From assembly GCF_006539545.1 (NCBI RefSeq), contig NZ_BJNF01000012.1:1-35013 (forward strand): a DNA stretch of 35,013 nt. Reading direction: 5' to 3'. Made by a program: the position numbers and the translations under genes. The first letter of the stretch is position 1. The number at the start of each line of letters is the position of its first letter. Below, in pieces: positions 17,074-23,761 of the stretch. The stretch is from Nitrobacter winogradskyi (lineage in GTDB: Bacteria; Pseudomonadota; Alphaproteobacteria; Rhizobiales; Xanthobacteraceae). The notes below the pieces were generated by a model. It worked only from the letters and a program-made list of their open reading frames with translations. It did not search any database and was not told where the DNA came from.

Positions 17074-18333
17074 ATGGCGGCGAAGGCCGCAAACATCCTG
17101 CGCCGGTCGCGGCTCGCGCTCCTCATTTTGCTGACGCTCACGGTCGGAGCCGCTGTGTCGCCGGTGCGTGCGGCGGACGAGGGCTTTTCGCGTTTCATCG
17201 CCTCGGTCTGGCCTGACGCGCAGCAGGCGGGTGTTTCGCGCGCGACGTTCGACTCCGTCACAGCCGGACTCGAGCCAGACTACCGGCTGCCCGACCTCAT
17301 CCTGCCCGGTCGGCCCGCGACCGGCGCGCCGTCGCAGGCGGAATTCGTTCAGGTGCCGGCGGATTATCTCAAGGAGGGCAGTATCGCGCGGCTGGCGGCT
17401 GAAGGGCAGCGGCTGATGCGAAAACACGAAACGACGTTGAAAGCGATCGAAAAGCGCTTGGGTGTCCCCGCCACGATCATCCTTGCGATCTGGGGCCGGG
17501 AAACCGATTACGGTCGCTACGCGCTGCCTTACGATGCGGTACGGGTGCTGGCGACCCAGGCTTATGTCGGCCGCCGCAAGGACCAGTATCGTCAGGAGTT
17601 CATCGAAGGGCTGCTGTTGCTGCAGCGTGGCGCCGTCTCGCGCAAGAATTTCCGCGCGTCGTGGGGTGGAGCCGTCGGGTTGACCCAGTTCCTGCCTTCC
17701 GAACTTGCCAAGCATGGCGTCGACTTTGATGGTGACGGCCGCGTCGATATCTGGTCTTCGGTGCCCGATGCGCTGGCATCGGCCGCGCAGCAGCTCGTCA
17801 ACAAAGGCTGGCAGCCCGGACTGCGCTGGGCCTACGAAGTGCAAGCGCCGGCGCATGCCGATTGCACGGAAGGCGTGCCCGAGGTGAGGAAGCCGATCGG
17901 GGAATGGCTGCGCGCAGGATTTCTGCCGGTGCGCGGACAAAAGCTGAGCGCGGCCGAGCGGGACCAGCTGGCGTCTCTGCTGCAACCGGAGGGCATCCAC
18001 GGCCCGTCATTCCTGACCACGAAGAACTACTTCGTCATCAAGGAATACAATTTCTCCGATCTCTATGTTCTGTTCGTCGGCCATCTCGCTGACCGCATGA
18101 CCAGTCCGCTGCCTTTCGCGACGCCATGGTCGGCATCGACGCAACTGCGCAGCCGCGACGTCGAGGCGATGCAACGCCATTTGACGCGGCTCGGCTTGTA
18201 CAAGGACAAGATCGACGGCAAGGCCGGGATGCTCACGCGAGCGGCGCTCGGCGCCTATCAGAAGTCGGCGGGTCTCAAGGTGGATTGCTGGCCCAGCGAC
18301 GGGGTGCTGCGCGCGATGAATGCGGCGCGCTGA
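17074..18333 (+). CDS. Lytic murein transglycosylase, MltB type, with peptidoglycan-binding domain
   Basis: The 419-residue protein starts with a signal peptide (MAAKAANILRRSRLALLILL, cut near VRAADEG). The SLT_2/MltB catalytic domain (about 35-330) carries the catalytic Glu143 in AIWGRETDYGRY, then GAVGLTQFLPSELAKHGVDF, DGDGRVDIWSSVPDALAS and the NYFVIKEYNFSDLYV segment. A C-terminal peptidoglycan-binding domain (about 355-415) holds MQRHLTRLGLYKDKIDGKAG. It cleaves the glycan strand between MurNAc and GlcNAc, leaving 1,6-anhydroMurNAc, in the periplasm. No lipobox is seen, so it is probably soluble. The ATG at 17074 follows the UPF0114 stop by one base; the longer frame upstream lacks a signal peptide at its front. 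Confidence 0.93.
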   Translation: MAAKAANILRRSRLALLILLTLTVGAAVSPVRAADEGFSRFIASVWPDAQQAGVSRATFDSVTAGLEPDYRLPDLILPGRPATGAPSQAEFVQVPADYLKEGSIARLAAEGQRLMRKHETTLKAIEKRLGVPATIILAIWGRETDYGRYALPYDAVRVLATQAYVGRRKDQYRQEFIEGLLLLQRGAVSRKNFRASWGGAVGLTQFLPSELAKHGVDFDGDGRVDIWSSVPDALASAAQQLVNKGWQPGLRWAYEVQAPAHADCTEGVPEVRKPIGEWLRAGFLPVRGQKLSAAERDQLASLLQPEGIHGPSFLTTKNYFVIKEYNFSDLYVLFVGHLADRMTSPLPFATPWSASTQLRSRDVEAMQRHLTRLGLYKDKIDGKAGMLTRAALGAYQKSAGLKVDCWPSDGVLRAMNAAR

Positions 18334-18346
18334 AATCGCCTGCGCG

Positions 18347-18396
18347 GGTCTCCGGGGGCAAGCCCCAAGGACGTGCTTCGCTCGAAAACGCTCTAT
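18347..18396 (-). repeat. Dispersed palindromic element, copy F (partial)
   Basis: CGGGGGCAAGCCCCAAGGACG followed by TGCTTCGCTCGAAAACGCTC is the right half of a minus-orientation copy. It starts about 14 bases after the mltB-type gene stop. Confidence 0.75.
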
Positions 18397-18430
18397 AACG
18401 AAAACTCGGCCGCGCGGCCGGGTTTCTCAG

Positions 18431-18559
18431 AGCATTTTCGCTTCTGATTGAATCAGAAGCGAAGCTGTAGATTATTGTTCTGACGCGTTTTCTTCACACG
18501 AACCGGTATCCATCCTTAGGGCTCAAGCCCGAGGACATGCTTCGCTCGAAAACGCTATA
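18431..18559 (-). repeat. Dispersed palindromic element, copy G (composite with hairpin module)
   Basis: A hairpin module with perfect 13-bp arms, TTCGCTTCTGATT (18437-18449) and AATCAGAAGCGAA (18451-18463), is followed by a full element at 18482-18559 (GACGCGTTTTCTTCACACG to TCGAAAACGCTATAG). The same composite arrangement occurs after bfr. It lies between convergent genes. Confidence 0.9.
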
Positions 18560-18583
18560 GTCCGATGATCGGAAACGATCGGA

Positions 18584-18886
18584 TCAGTCGCACACCTGGA
18601 CGCGACGGAAACGCCAGCCATATCCGTCCCAGAACCTCTCGCGCACCATCTGGCACGGCGGCCCGTCCATATAGGCCGGGGGAGGCGCGGCGTAGACCGG
18701 AGCCGGTACGGCGTAGGCGGGAGGGGTGCTGGCGATCGCGCCGCCGATGATGGCGCCGGCCGCCAGACCGCCGAGAAGGCCCGCTGCCACCGCTCCGCCG
18801 CCGCGAGCCTCGGCCTGCGGAGCCATCGCTACTGAACCAGCCGCAAACGTTGCAGCCGTGAGGAGGGCAAAAACTGCTTTCTTCAT
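18584..18886 (-). CDS. Small exported glycine-zipper protein (paralog 1)
   Basis: The 100-residue protein has a signal peptide (MKKAVFALLTAATFAAGSV, cut near AEARGG). A glycine-zipper-like stretch (AGLLGGLAAGAIIGGAIAS) and a Pro/Ala/Tyr-rich spacer follow. It ends with CQMVRERFWDGYGWRFRRVQ and VCD. The two cysteines of the end module may form a disulfide in the periplasm. The paralog at 19198-19515 has the same order of parts and the same RFWDG-GWR-R-V-VC end. AGGAGAG lies before the ATG at 18886; an upstream in-frame ATG at 18934 would hide the signal peptide. Function unknown; probably envelope-associated. Confidence 0.82.
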   Translation of the reverse strand: MKKAVFALLTAATFAAGSVAMAPQAEARGGGAVAAGLLGGLAAGAIIGGAIASTPPAYAVPAPVYAAPPPAYMDGPPCQMVRERFWDGYGWRFRRVQVCD

Positions 18887-19197
18887 TCTGGAATCTCTCC
18901 TGAAGGATAGCGCCGCGATCGGCGCCGGGTTCAAGGCTACTCGCCCATCGTTACTGGCCGGTCCGCTGCCTTACCTGCTCAGTCTGACGTAAACGCTCGA
19001 AGGTCGGTCGCTCGAAAAAGCGGCATTTTCACGCCATAGCGCATGATGCTCTCAGGAACACGCTTGCGGGATGAACCGAAGACCGATCCATTGCCAGAGA
19101 CCGATCAGTTTAACGGAGCGTGACTCTTCTCCGGAAATCGATTCCCGTTTCGCCTGGCGCGGACCGGGATCAAGCTCCAGAGCAGGCCGCGGTCTGA
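18887..19197. other. Intergenic stretch between paralogs, nothing clear
   Basis: These 311 bases should hold the promoter of paralog 1 and the end of the paralog 2 transcript. I see only fragments resembling the dispersed repeat (GCTCGAAAAAGCGGC near 19010) and no convincing gene or terminator. Confidence 0.4.
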
Positions 19198-19515
19198 TCA
19201 GCCGCACACCCGGACATTCCGGAGCCGCCAGCCGAAGCCGTCCCAGAAGCGCTGTCGCTGCCAGTAGCAGCCGGGGGCTGCGGCGTAGCCGGGGCCGTAA
19301 TAGCCGTAGCCGGGTCCGTATCCCCCGCCGTAATACCCATAACCGGGGCCGTAGTATCCCGGACCGGCCAGCATTCCGCCGAGAATCGCGCCGCCAACCA
19401 GTCCACCCACAACGCCCGCCGCGACCCGGCCGTTGCGCGCTTCGGCTACTTGAGGTGCGGCCAATGCCGTAACCAGCGCGCCAACCGTCGCCAGCGCCAT
19501 CACCGTTCGTTTCAT
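19198..19515 (-). CDS. Small exported glycine-zipper and Tyr/Gly-rich protein (paralog 2)
   Basis: The 105-residue protein has a signal peptide (MKRTVMALATVGALVTALAA, cut near AEARNG) and a glycine-zipper stretch (AAGVVGGLVGGAILGGMLAG). A Gly/Tyr/Pro repeat region (units of the type GPGYGYYG) leads to the end module CYWQRQRFWDGFGWRLRNVR and VCG. Its parts match paralog 1 in order, suggesting a local duplication in which the spacer has changed from Pro/Ala to Tyr/Gly. AGGAGGA is well placed upstream of the ATG. A LexA-like site and two palindromes lie 52-89 bases upstream. Function unknown. Confidence 0.83.
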   Translation of the reverse strand: MKRTVMALATVGALVTALAAPQVAEARNGRVAAGVVGGLVGGAILGGMLAGPGYYGPGYGYYGGGYGPGYGYYGPGYAAAPGCYWQRQRFWDGFGWRLRNVRVCG

Positions 19516-19839
19516 GGTTCGATGTTCCTCCTGCGTCCGTCGACAGCAACATAGTGTGGTGCCGGTTGAGAAATTCTCACCTCACGTTTGAACGTTCAAT
19601 GAACAAGGGCGTCCATTCCTGCCATGAATTCGGAACCGGGCAGCGATGAATTCACGATAGATATCAGATGATTACAGCGCTGTTGAAGAGTTGGGGCGCG
19701 GGGTCACCCGCAGGCCGGCCGATAGGCCGCTTTTTCGGCAGTTTGGAATAGCTTGAAACAGCATGTTTTCCCTTTGCCTTTCATGATCCGGTTTAAGAAT
19801 ATTCCGCCGTGTCCAGGTTTCGTAATGGGTTTCGTTTTC
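19516..19839. other. Divergent intergenic region between paralog 2 and bfd
   Basis: These 324 bases hold both promoters. I see TGAGAAATTCTCA (19567-19579), TTGAACGTTCAA (19588-19599) and the overlapping GAAC-N7-GAAC motif. Nearer bfd the sequence is A/T-richer, with only a poor match to the Irr/ICE palindrome. No gene is supported. Confidence 0.5.
19590..19604. promoter_or_regulatory. Candidate LexA (SOS) box, GAAC-N7-GAAC
   Basis: The sequence GAACGTTCAATGAAC fits the direct repeat GAAC-N7-GAAC (GTTC-N7-GTTC on the other strand) described for alphaproteobacterial LexA. It lies 75 bases upstream of the paralog 2 start and 236 bases upstream of bfd. A single match of this length can arise by chance. 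Confidence 0.4.
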
Positions 19840-20097
19840 ATGATCGTTTGTTCCTGTAACGTGTTGACCGATCACGACGTCCGCTCCGCGGTGACCTCAA
19901 CAGACGACCTCCGGCGCTCGCCCAAGCAGGTTTACGGATGCCTGGGGTGCAGCGCGGAATGCGGGCGATGTGCCCGGACCATCAAAACCATCATCAAGGA
20001 AGCGCTGGGAGCCTGTGCCAGACAATGCTGTGACGGGTGCCCTCACTCCGTGGCGCATTCGAACGTCAACGCCGCTCAGGCCGAAATCATCGTTTGA
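19840..20097 (+). CDS. bfd: Bacterioferritin-associated ferredoxin
   Basis: The 85-residue protein has the Bfd [2Fe-2S] pattern: Cys4 and Cys6 in MIVCSCNVLTDHDVR, and Cys41 and Cys44 in SAECGRCARTIK. Extra cysteines are at 34 and 37, and a Cys-rich tail (CARQCCDGC) follows at about 59-67. Bfd donates electrons to bacterioferritin to release stored iron. The ATG at 19840 is at the family-typical position just before the first cysteines; the open frame continues upstream without conservation. bfr follows 164 bases downstream on the same strand, which supports the assignment. The extra tail cysteines are unusual for E. coli Bfd and could bind another metal; that is inference. Confidence 0.9.
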   Translation: MIVCSCNVLTDHDVRSAVTSTDDLRRSPKQVYGCLGCSAECGRCARTIKTIIKEALGACARQCCDGCPHSVAHSNVNAAQAEIIV

Positions 20098-20170
20098 TGT
20101 TTTTTGCGCATCTCTCCCCATTTTCTTGAGGCAGATCGCTGTTCCGCCCTTCTTGGGGGTTGTCGCGCCG

Positions 20171-20207
20171 CCAAATCTGATTTAGAAGTATTCTAAATTA
20201 GATTTGG
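20171..20207. promoter_or_regulatory. Irr/ICE-like palindrome upstream of bfr
   Basis: The 17-base arms CCAAATCTGATTTAGAA (20171-20187) and TTCTAAATTAGATTTGG (20191-20207) match at 16 of 17 positions around GTA. The inner TTTAGAA-N3-TTCTAAA is a perfect palindrome and fits the iron control element bound by Irr in Rhizobiales. Its centre is about 73 bases before the bfr ATG, where it could repress or activate bfr according to heme and iron status. Confidence 0.8.
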
Positions 20208-20261
20208 CAGGCCCGATAGCCTGTCCGTCAGCATTAAAAAACACAAAACAGGAGCTGTTCC

Positions 20262-20744
20262 ATGAAGGGCGACCCGAAGGTTATTGATTACCTGAACAAG
20301 GCGCTCCGCCACGAACTCACGGCAATCAACCAGTACTGGTTGCATTATAGGTTGCTCGATAACTGGGGGATCAAGGATCTCGCCAAGAAATGGCGCGCTG
20401 AATCGATCGAGGAAATGGAGCATGCCGACAAGTTGACCGACCGGATCATCTTCCTCGACGGCTTTCCGAACATGCAGGTGCTTGATCCCCTGCACATCGG
20501 CCAGAACATCGCTGAGGTGATGGATTGCGATCTTAAGGCGGAATATTCGGCGCGCGCGCTTTACGAGGAGGCGGCGACCCACTGCCACGCGGTGAAGGAC
20601 TACGTGACCCGCGATATCTTCGAGAGCCTGATGAAGGACGAGGAAAGCCATATCGACTTCCTCGAAACCCAGATCGATCTCATCAAGAAGATCGGCGTCG
20701 AGCTTTACTCGCAGAAGCACATCGGCGAAATGGATCACGGCTAG
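20262..20744 (+). CDS. bfr: Bacterioferritin
   Basis: The 160-residue protein is a heme-containing ferritin that stores iron as a 24-subunit shell. All ferroxidase ligands are present at the standard numbers: Glu18, Glu51, His54, Glu94, Glu127 and His130. Met52, the heme ligand shared by two subunits, is also present. The start [20 protein letters not shown] follows an AGGAG ribosome site. It lies downstream of bfd, with an Irr/ICE-like palindrome in the gap, so it probably has its own iron-regulated promoter. The last base of its TAG stop is also the first base of a long palindromic repeat, whose hairpins could end the transcript. Confidence 0.97.
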   Translation: MKGDPKVIDYLNKALRHELTAINQYWLHYRLLDNWGIKDLAKKWRAESIEEMEHADKLTDRIIFLDGFPNMQVLDPLHIGQNIAEVMDCDLKAEYSARALYEEAATHCHAVKDYVTRDIFESLMKDEESHIDFLETQIDLIKKIGVELYSQKHIGEMDHG

Positions 20745-20900
20745 AGTCTGGTTCAACTGCGTTGAATCAGACTCCAGAACCTCGCGCTTCTGATGGAATC
20801 AGAAGCGCGGTTCTGTCTTTCCGATCTGACGCGTTTTCTTCACGCGAAGGTATCCATCCCCGGGTCAAGCCCGAGGACATGCTTCGGTCGAAAACGCCAT
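20744..20900 (-). repeat. Dispersed palindromic element, copy H (composite, three parts)
   Basis: Hairpin 1 is GAGTCTGGTTCAAC (20744-20757) with GTTGAATCAGACTC (20761-20774), fully paired in RNA if one G-U is allowed. Hairpin 2 is CGCGCTTCTGAT (20783-20794) with ATCAGAAGCGCG (20798-20809), perfect. The full element follows at 20828-20900. It begins inside the bfr stop codon, and its far end encodes the C-terminus of oligopeptidase B on the other strand. Confidence 0.9.
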
Positions 20901-22982
20901 ATCATGTTTGACAGACCATAGCGCGAAAGCATAGGCGAGTGCGACCTCGTCGAGCCGGTTGAAACGACCGGATGCGCCGCCGTGCCCCGCGCCCATATTG
21001 GTCCGCAGCAGGACGGGGCCGCCTGACGTCATGGTGGCGCGCAGCCGCGCGATCCATTTCGCCGGCTCCCAATAGGTGACGCGCGGGTCGGTCAGTCCGC
21101 CCATGGCGAGGATCGCCGGATAGTCCTTCGCCGCGACATTCTCGTAGGGCGAATAGGACAGGATGGTGCGGAAATCCTCCGCGCTCACGATGGGGTTACC
21201 CCATTCCGGCCATTCCGGCGGGGTCAGCGGCAGCGTGTCGTCGAGCATGGTGTTGAGCACGTCGACGAACGGCACTTCCGCGACGATACCAGCGAACAAC
21301 TCGCCGGCGCGGTTGGCGACCGCACCCATCAACATGCCCCCGGCGCTGCCGCCGTGGCCGACGATCCTCTTGGCCGAGGTATAGTTCGCCGCGATCAGCG
21401 CGCGGGCACAGGCGGAGAAATCGTCGAAGCTGTTGGTTTTTTTCTCGCGCTTGCCGTCGAGATACCAGCCCCAGCCCTTGTCCGCGCCGCCGCGGATATG
21501 CGCGATGGCATAGGCGAAACCGCGATCGACCAGCGACAGCCGGTTGGCCGAGAAAGAGGCCGGCATGGCGTGACCGTAGGAGCCGTAGCCGTAGAGCAGC
21601 AGCGGCGCGCGGCCATCCCGCGCGAAGTCCTTGCGATGCAGGATCGAGACCGGCACCTCCACGCCATCGTCTGTCTTCGCCATGATGCGGGTGGTGACAT
21701 AATTCGCGCGATCATGCCCTGACGGAATCTCCTGGCGCTTGCGCAGCGTGCGCGATCGGCTCGCCATGTCATAATCGAACACCTCGGACGGCGTTGTCAT
21801 CGACGAATAGCTGAAGCGCAAGGTTGTGGTGTCGAACTCGTAGCCGCCATGGGTGTCGAGCGAGTAGGCGGCCTCGTCGAAAGCGATTGCGTGCTCATCG
21901 CCGGTCGCCAGATCGCGGATGATGATCGAGGGCAGGGCATTGGTTCGTTCGAGTCGCGCCATGTGACCGGAATAAAGCTCAAAGTCGATCACATAGGTGC
22001 CGAGCCGATACGGGATCAGATCGCGCCAGTTCGCGCGGTCGGGATCCGAGAGCGGCGCTGTCATGATCTTGAAGTCGATCGCGCCGTCGGCATTTGTGAG
22101 GATGAACAGTTCATCGCCGCGATCGGCGACGGAATACTGCACGCCGTCCTCGCGTGGCGCGATCAGGCGCGGCGTGGCTAGGGGCGAAGCCAGATCGATC
22201 AGCCGCTGTTCGGACGTTTCATGATCGCCGCCGGCGATCACGCAGAAGCGGCCGCTGGCGCTCTCATGAATATGGGTGAACCAACCGATGTCCTGCTCTT
22301 CATAAACGAGCGTGTCATCGGCCTGAGCCGTGCCCAGCCGGTGGTGATAGACCTGCATCGGCCGATGGTTGTCGTCGAGCTTGACGTAGTAGAATGCGCG
22401 TGAGTCCGCGCTCCACACCACGCCGCCGTCGGTCTCCTCGATGACGTCGGGGAGATCGGCGCCGCTGTCCCAGTCGCGGATACGGACCGTGAAATATTCC
22501 GAGCCGCGATCGTCGCAGCTCCATGCTTCCAGGCGATGATCCGGGGAATGATCGGCCTCGCCAAGCTGAAAGAATTTCTTGTTTTCAGCCAGCGCGTCGC
22601 CGTCGATGAGAAGGCGGGCGTCGCCGCCGTCGCGCGGCTGCCGGCCGATCAGCCGGTGCTGGCCGCCCTCCCGGTATCTCGTGAAGTAGGCAAAGGGCCC
22701 GTCGGGGGAGGGAACGGTTGAGTCGTCCTCCTTGATGCGGCCGCGCATTTCCGCGACCAGCTGCTTTTGCAGCGGCTCGGTCTGCGCCAGCATGGCGTTC
22801 GAATAGGCGTTCTCGGCCTCAAGGTGGGCGCGGATATCCGGTGCAAGTAATGAGGGCTCGCGAAGCACCTGCTGCCAGCTCGCATCTTTCAGCCAGGCGT
22901 AGTCGTCCGTCAGGGTGATGCCGTGGTGCGCATATGTGTGCGGGCTGCGGTCGGCTTTCGGTTGTGTCGGTCGTGATGTCAT
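20865..22982 (-). CDS. ptrB: Oligopeptidase B (S9 family serine peptidase)
   Basis: The 705-residue protein has an N-terminal beta-propeller (about 75-410) and a C-terminal alpha/beta-hydrolase domain with the triad Ser546 (GHGGSAGGMLMG), Asp632 (GGLTDPRVTYWEP) and His667 (GAGHGGASGRF). The spacing matches E. coli OpdB (532, 617, 652). It cuts short peptides after basic residues in the cytoplasm; there is no signal peptide. The start MTSRPTQPKADRSPHTYAHH is plausible though the ribosome site is weak. The last eleven residues (MAFSTEACPRA) and the TGA stop come from the dispersed repeat, so the native C-terminus was probably near WSVKHD. It is convergent with bfr. Confidence 0.95.
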   Translation of the reverse strand: MTSRPTQPKADRSPHTYAHHGITLTDDYAWLKDASWQQVLREPSLLAPDIRAHLEAENAYSNAMLAQTEPLQKQLVAEMRGRIKEDDSTVPSPDGPFAYFTRYREGGQHRLIGRQPRDGGDARLLIDGDALAENKKFFQLGEADHSPDHRLEAWSCDDRGSEYFTVRIRDWDSGADLPDVIEETDGGVVWSADSRAFYYVKLDDNHRPMQVYHHRLGTAQADDTLVYEEQDIGWFTHIHESASGRFCVIAGGDHETSEQRLIDLASPLATPRLIAPREDGVQYSVADRGDELFILTNADGAIDFKIMTAPLSDPDRANWRDLIPYRLGTYVIDFELYSGHMARLERTNALPSIIIRDLATGDEHAIAFDEAAYSLDTHGGYEFDTTTLRFSYSSMTTPSEVFDYDMASRSRTLRKRQEIPSGHDRANYVTTRIMAKTDDGVEVPVSILHRKDFARDGRAPLLLYGYGSYGHAMPASFSANRLSLVDRGFAYAIAHIRGGADKGWGWYLDGKREKKTNSFDDFSACARALIAANYTSAKRIVGHGGSAGGMLMGAVANRAGELFAGIVAEVPFVDVLNTMLDDTLPLTPPEWPEWGNPIVSAEDFRTILSYSPYENVAAKDYPAILAMGGLTDPRVTYWEPAKWIARLRATMTSGGPVLLRTNMGAGHGGASGRFNRLDEVALAYAFALWSVKHDMAFSTEACPRA

Positions 22983-23162
22983 GAAAACAATGGCCTGGTC
23001 GAAGCGCAGGTTGAGCGTGCGCGAGAACGGAACGTGATGTTTCGTTCATAGGAGCGCACGCGCGCCACGGCAAGCCGGTCGTGCAGGAGGTCCGATCTGA
23101 TGCGCGCAATCAGACGCTCATGTTCCGCAAGAATGTCACGCTCCGCAAGAGTCACGCCGCCG

Positions 23163-23417
23163 TCAGCCGTGATCGGGCACGTCGAGTCCCATGGTCGTGT
23201 ACTGCCGTATCTTGTTGCGCAGCGTGCGGACAGATACGCCCAGCACGCGCGCCGCGCGGGTGCGGTTGCCGTCGCAACGCGCCAGCGTCTGCAGCACGAG
23301 CTCCCGTTCGACCTCGTCGACCGTCGAGCCGACCAGCAACGGAATCACCTCGTCAGGCGCGAGCGCGACCTGACCCTTCATCGAACCCTGATCTGTGATC
23401 TGGAGCTCCTGATTCAT
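23163..23417 (-). CDS. Stand-alone FlbD/Fis-type helix-turn-helix protein
   Basis: The 84-residue protein consists of a short N-terminal region followed by VGSTVDEVERELVLQTLARC and DGNRTRAARVLGVSVRTLRN. This is the Fis-type DNA-binding end of NtrC-class activators and is closest in my reading to the end of FlbD, the flagellar regulator of Caulobacter. The receiver and AAA+ parts are absent, and no remnant is visible upstream. It should bind DNA as a dimer and may act as a nucleoid or repressor-type factor; targets are unknown. A good ribosome site (AGGGAGG) precedes the ATG. A perfect inverted repeat at 23580-23601 in its upstream region could be its own operator. Confidence 0.88.
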   Translation of the reverse strand: MNQELQITDQGSMKGQVALAPDEVIPLLVGSTVDEVERELVLQTLARCDGNRTRAARVLGVSVRTLRNKIRQYTTMGLDVPDHG

Positions 23418-23579
23418 CGGTCCCTCCCTAAGCGCGGCTTCCCATCCAAGCCACGGATTGAGACCCCCATCCCGCCGACGAGGCTGTGATGATATGGTTA
23501 CCAGATCATTAAGAATCCAAAACCGCCTGAAATCCCCGCCTAATGCCGGGAAAATGGCCGAATTTTACGCCGGAAATGC

Positions 23580-23601
23580 GCGTAACAGTTGAATGTTACG
23601 C
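23580..23601. promoter_or_regulatory. Inverted repeat, candidate operator
   Basis: GCGTAACA (23580-23587) and TGTTACGC (23594-23601) are perfect 8-bp arms around GTTGAA. The site lies 163 bases upstream of the HTH gene start in otherwise non-coding DNA. The spacing suits binding by a dimeric regulator. No family assignment is possible. Confidence 0.45.
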
Positions 23602-23703
23602 ATGGGGCCGGAGTTAACGAGAGGTGTATCTCTGGCATTAACAACCATGAGTGTAGCACGCGTCGCGGGGGCGAATCGCTTCGCCGATAGGGCCGGTGGC
23701 TGT

Positions 23704-23722
23704 CGACTTCGGTCCGAAGTCG
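23704..23722 (-). terminator. Hairpin after the DUF3829 gene, possible terminator
   Basis: CGACTTC (23704-23710) pairs with GAAGTCG (23716-23722) around GGTCC. It lies about 40 bases beyond the DUF3829 stop. There is no T-tract, so termination is only a possibility. Confidence 0.35.
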
Positions 23723-23761
23723 CAGCGCGAGAGTGGCGAACCCGCGTTCGAGACAATTCGC

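Larger units (their letters stand above)
23418..23761. other. Intergenic region upstream of the HTH gene
   Basis: These 344 bases hold the HTH gene promoter region and the 3' region of the DUF3829 gene. They contain the inverted repeat at 23580-23601 and a hairpin at 23704-23722. No open frame with a ribosome site and good codon bias is present. Confidence 0.5.

Noticed and set aside
19736-19760. Second ICE-like site upstream of bfd (TTTGGAATAGCTTGAAA)
   Set aside because: Only about 4 of 7 arm positions are complementary; too weak to call.
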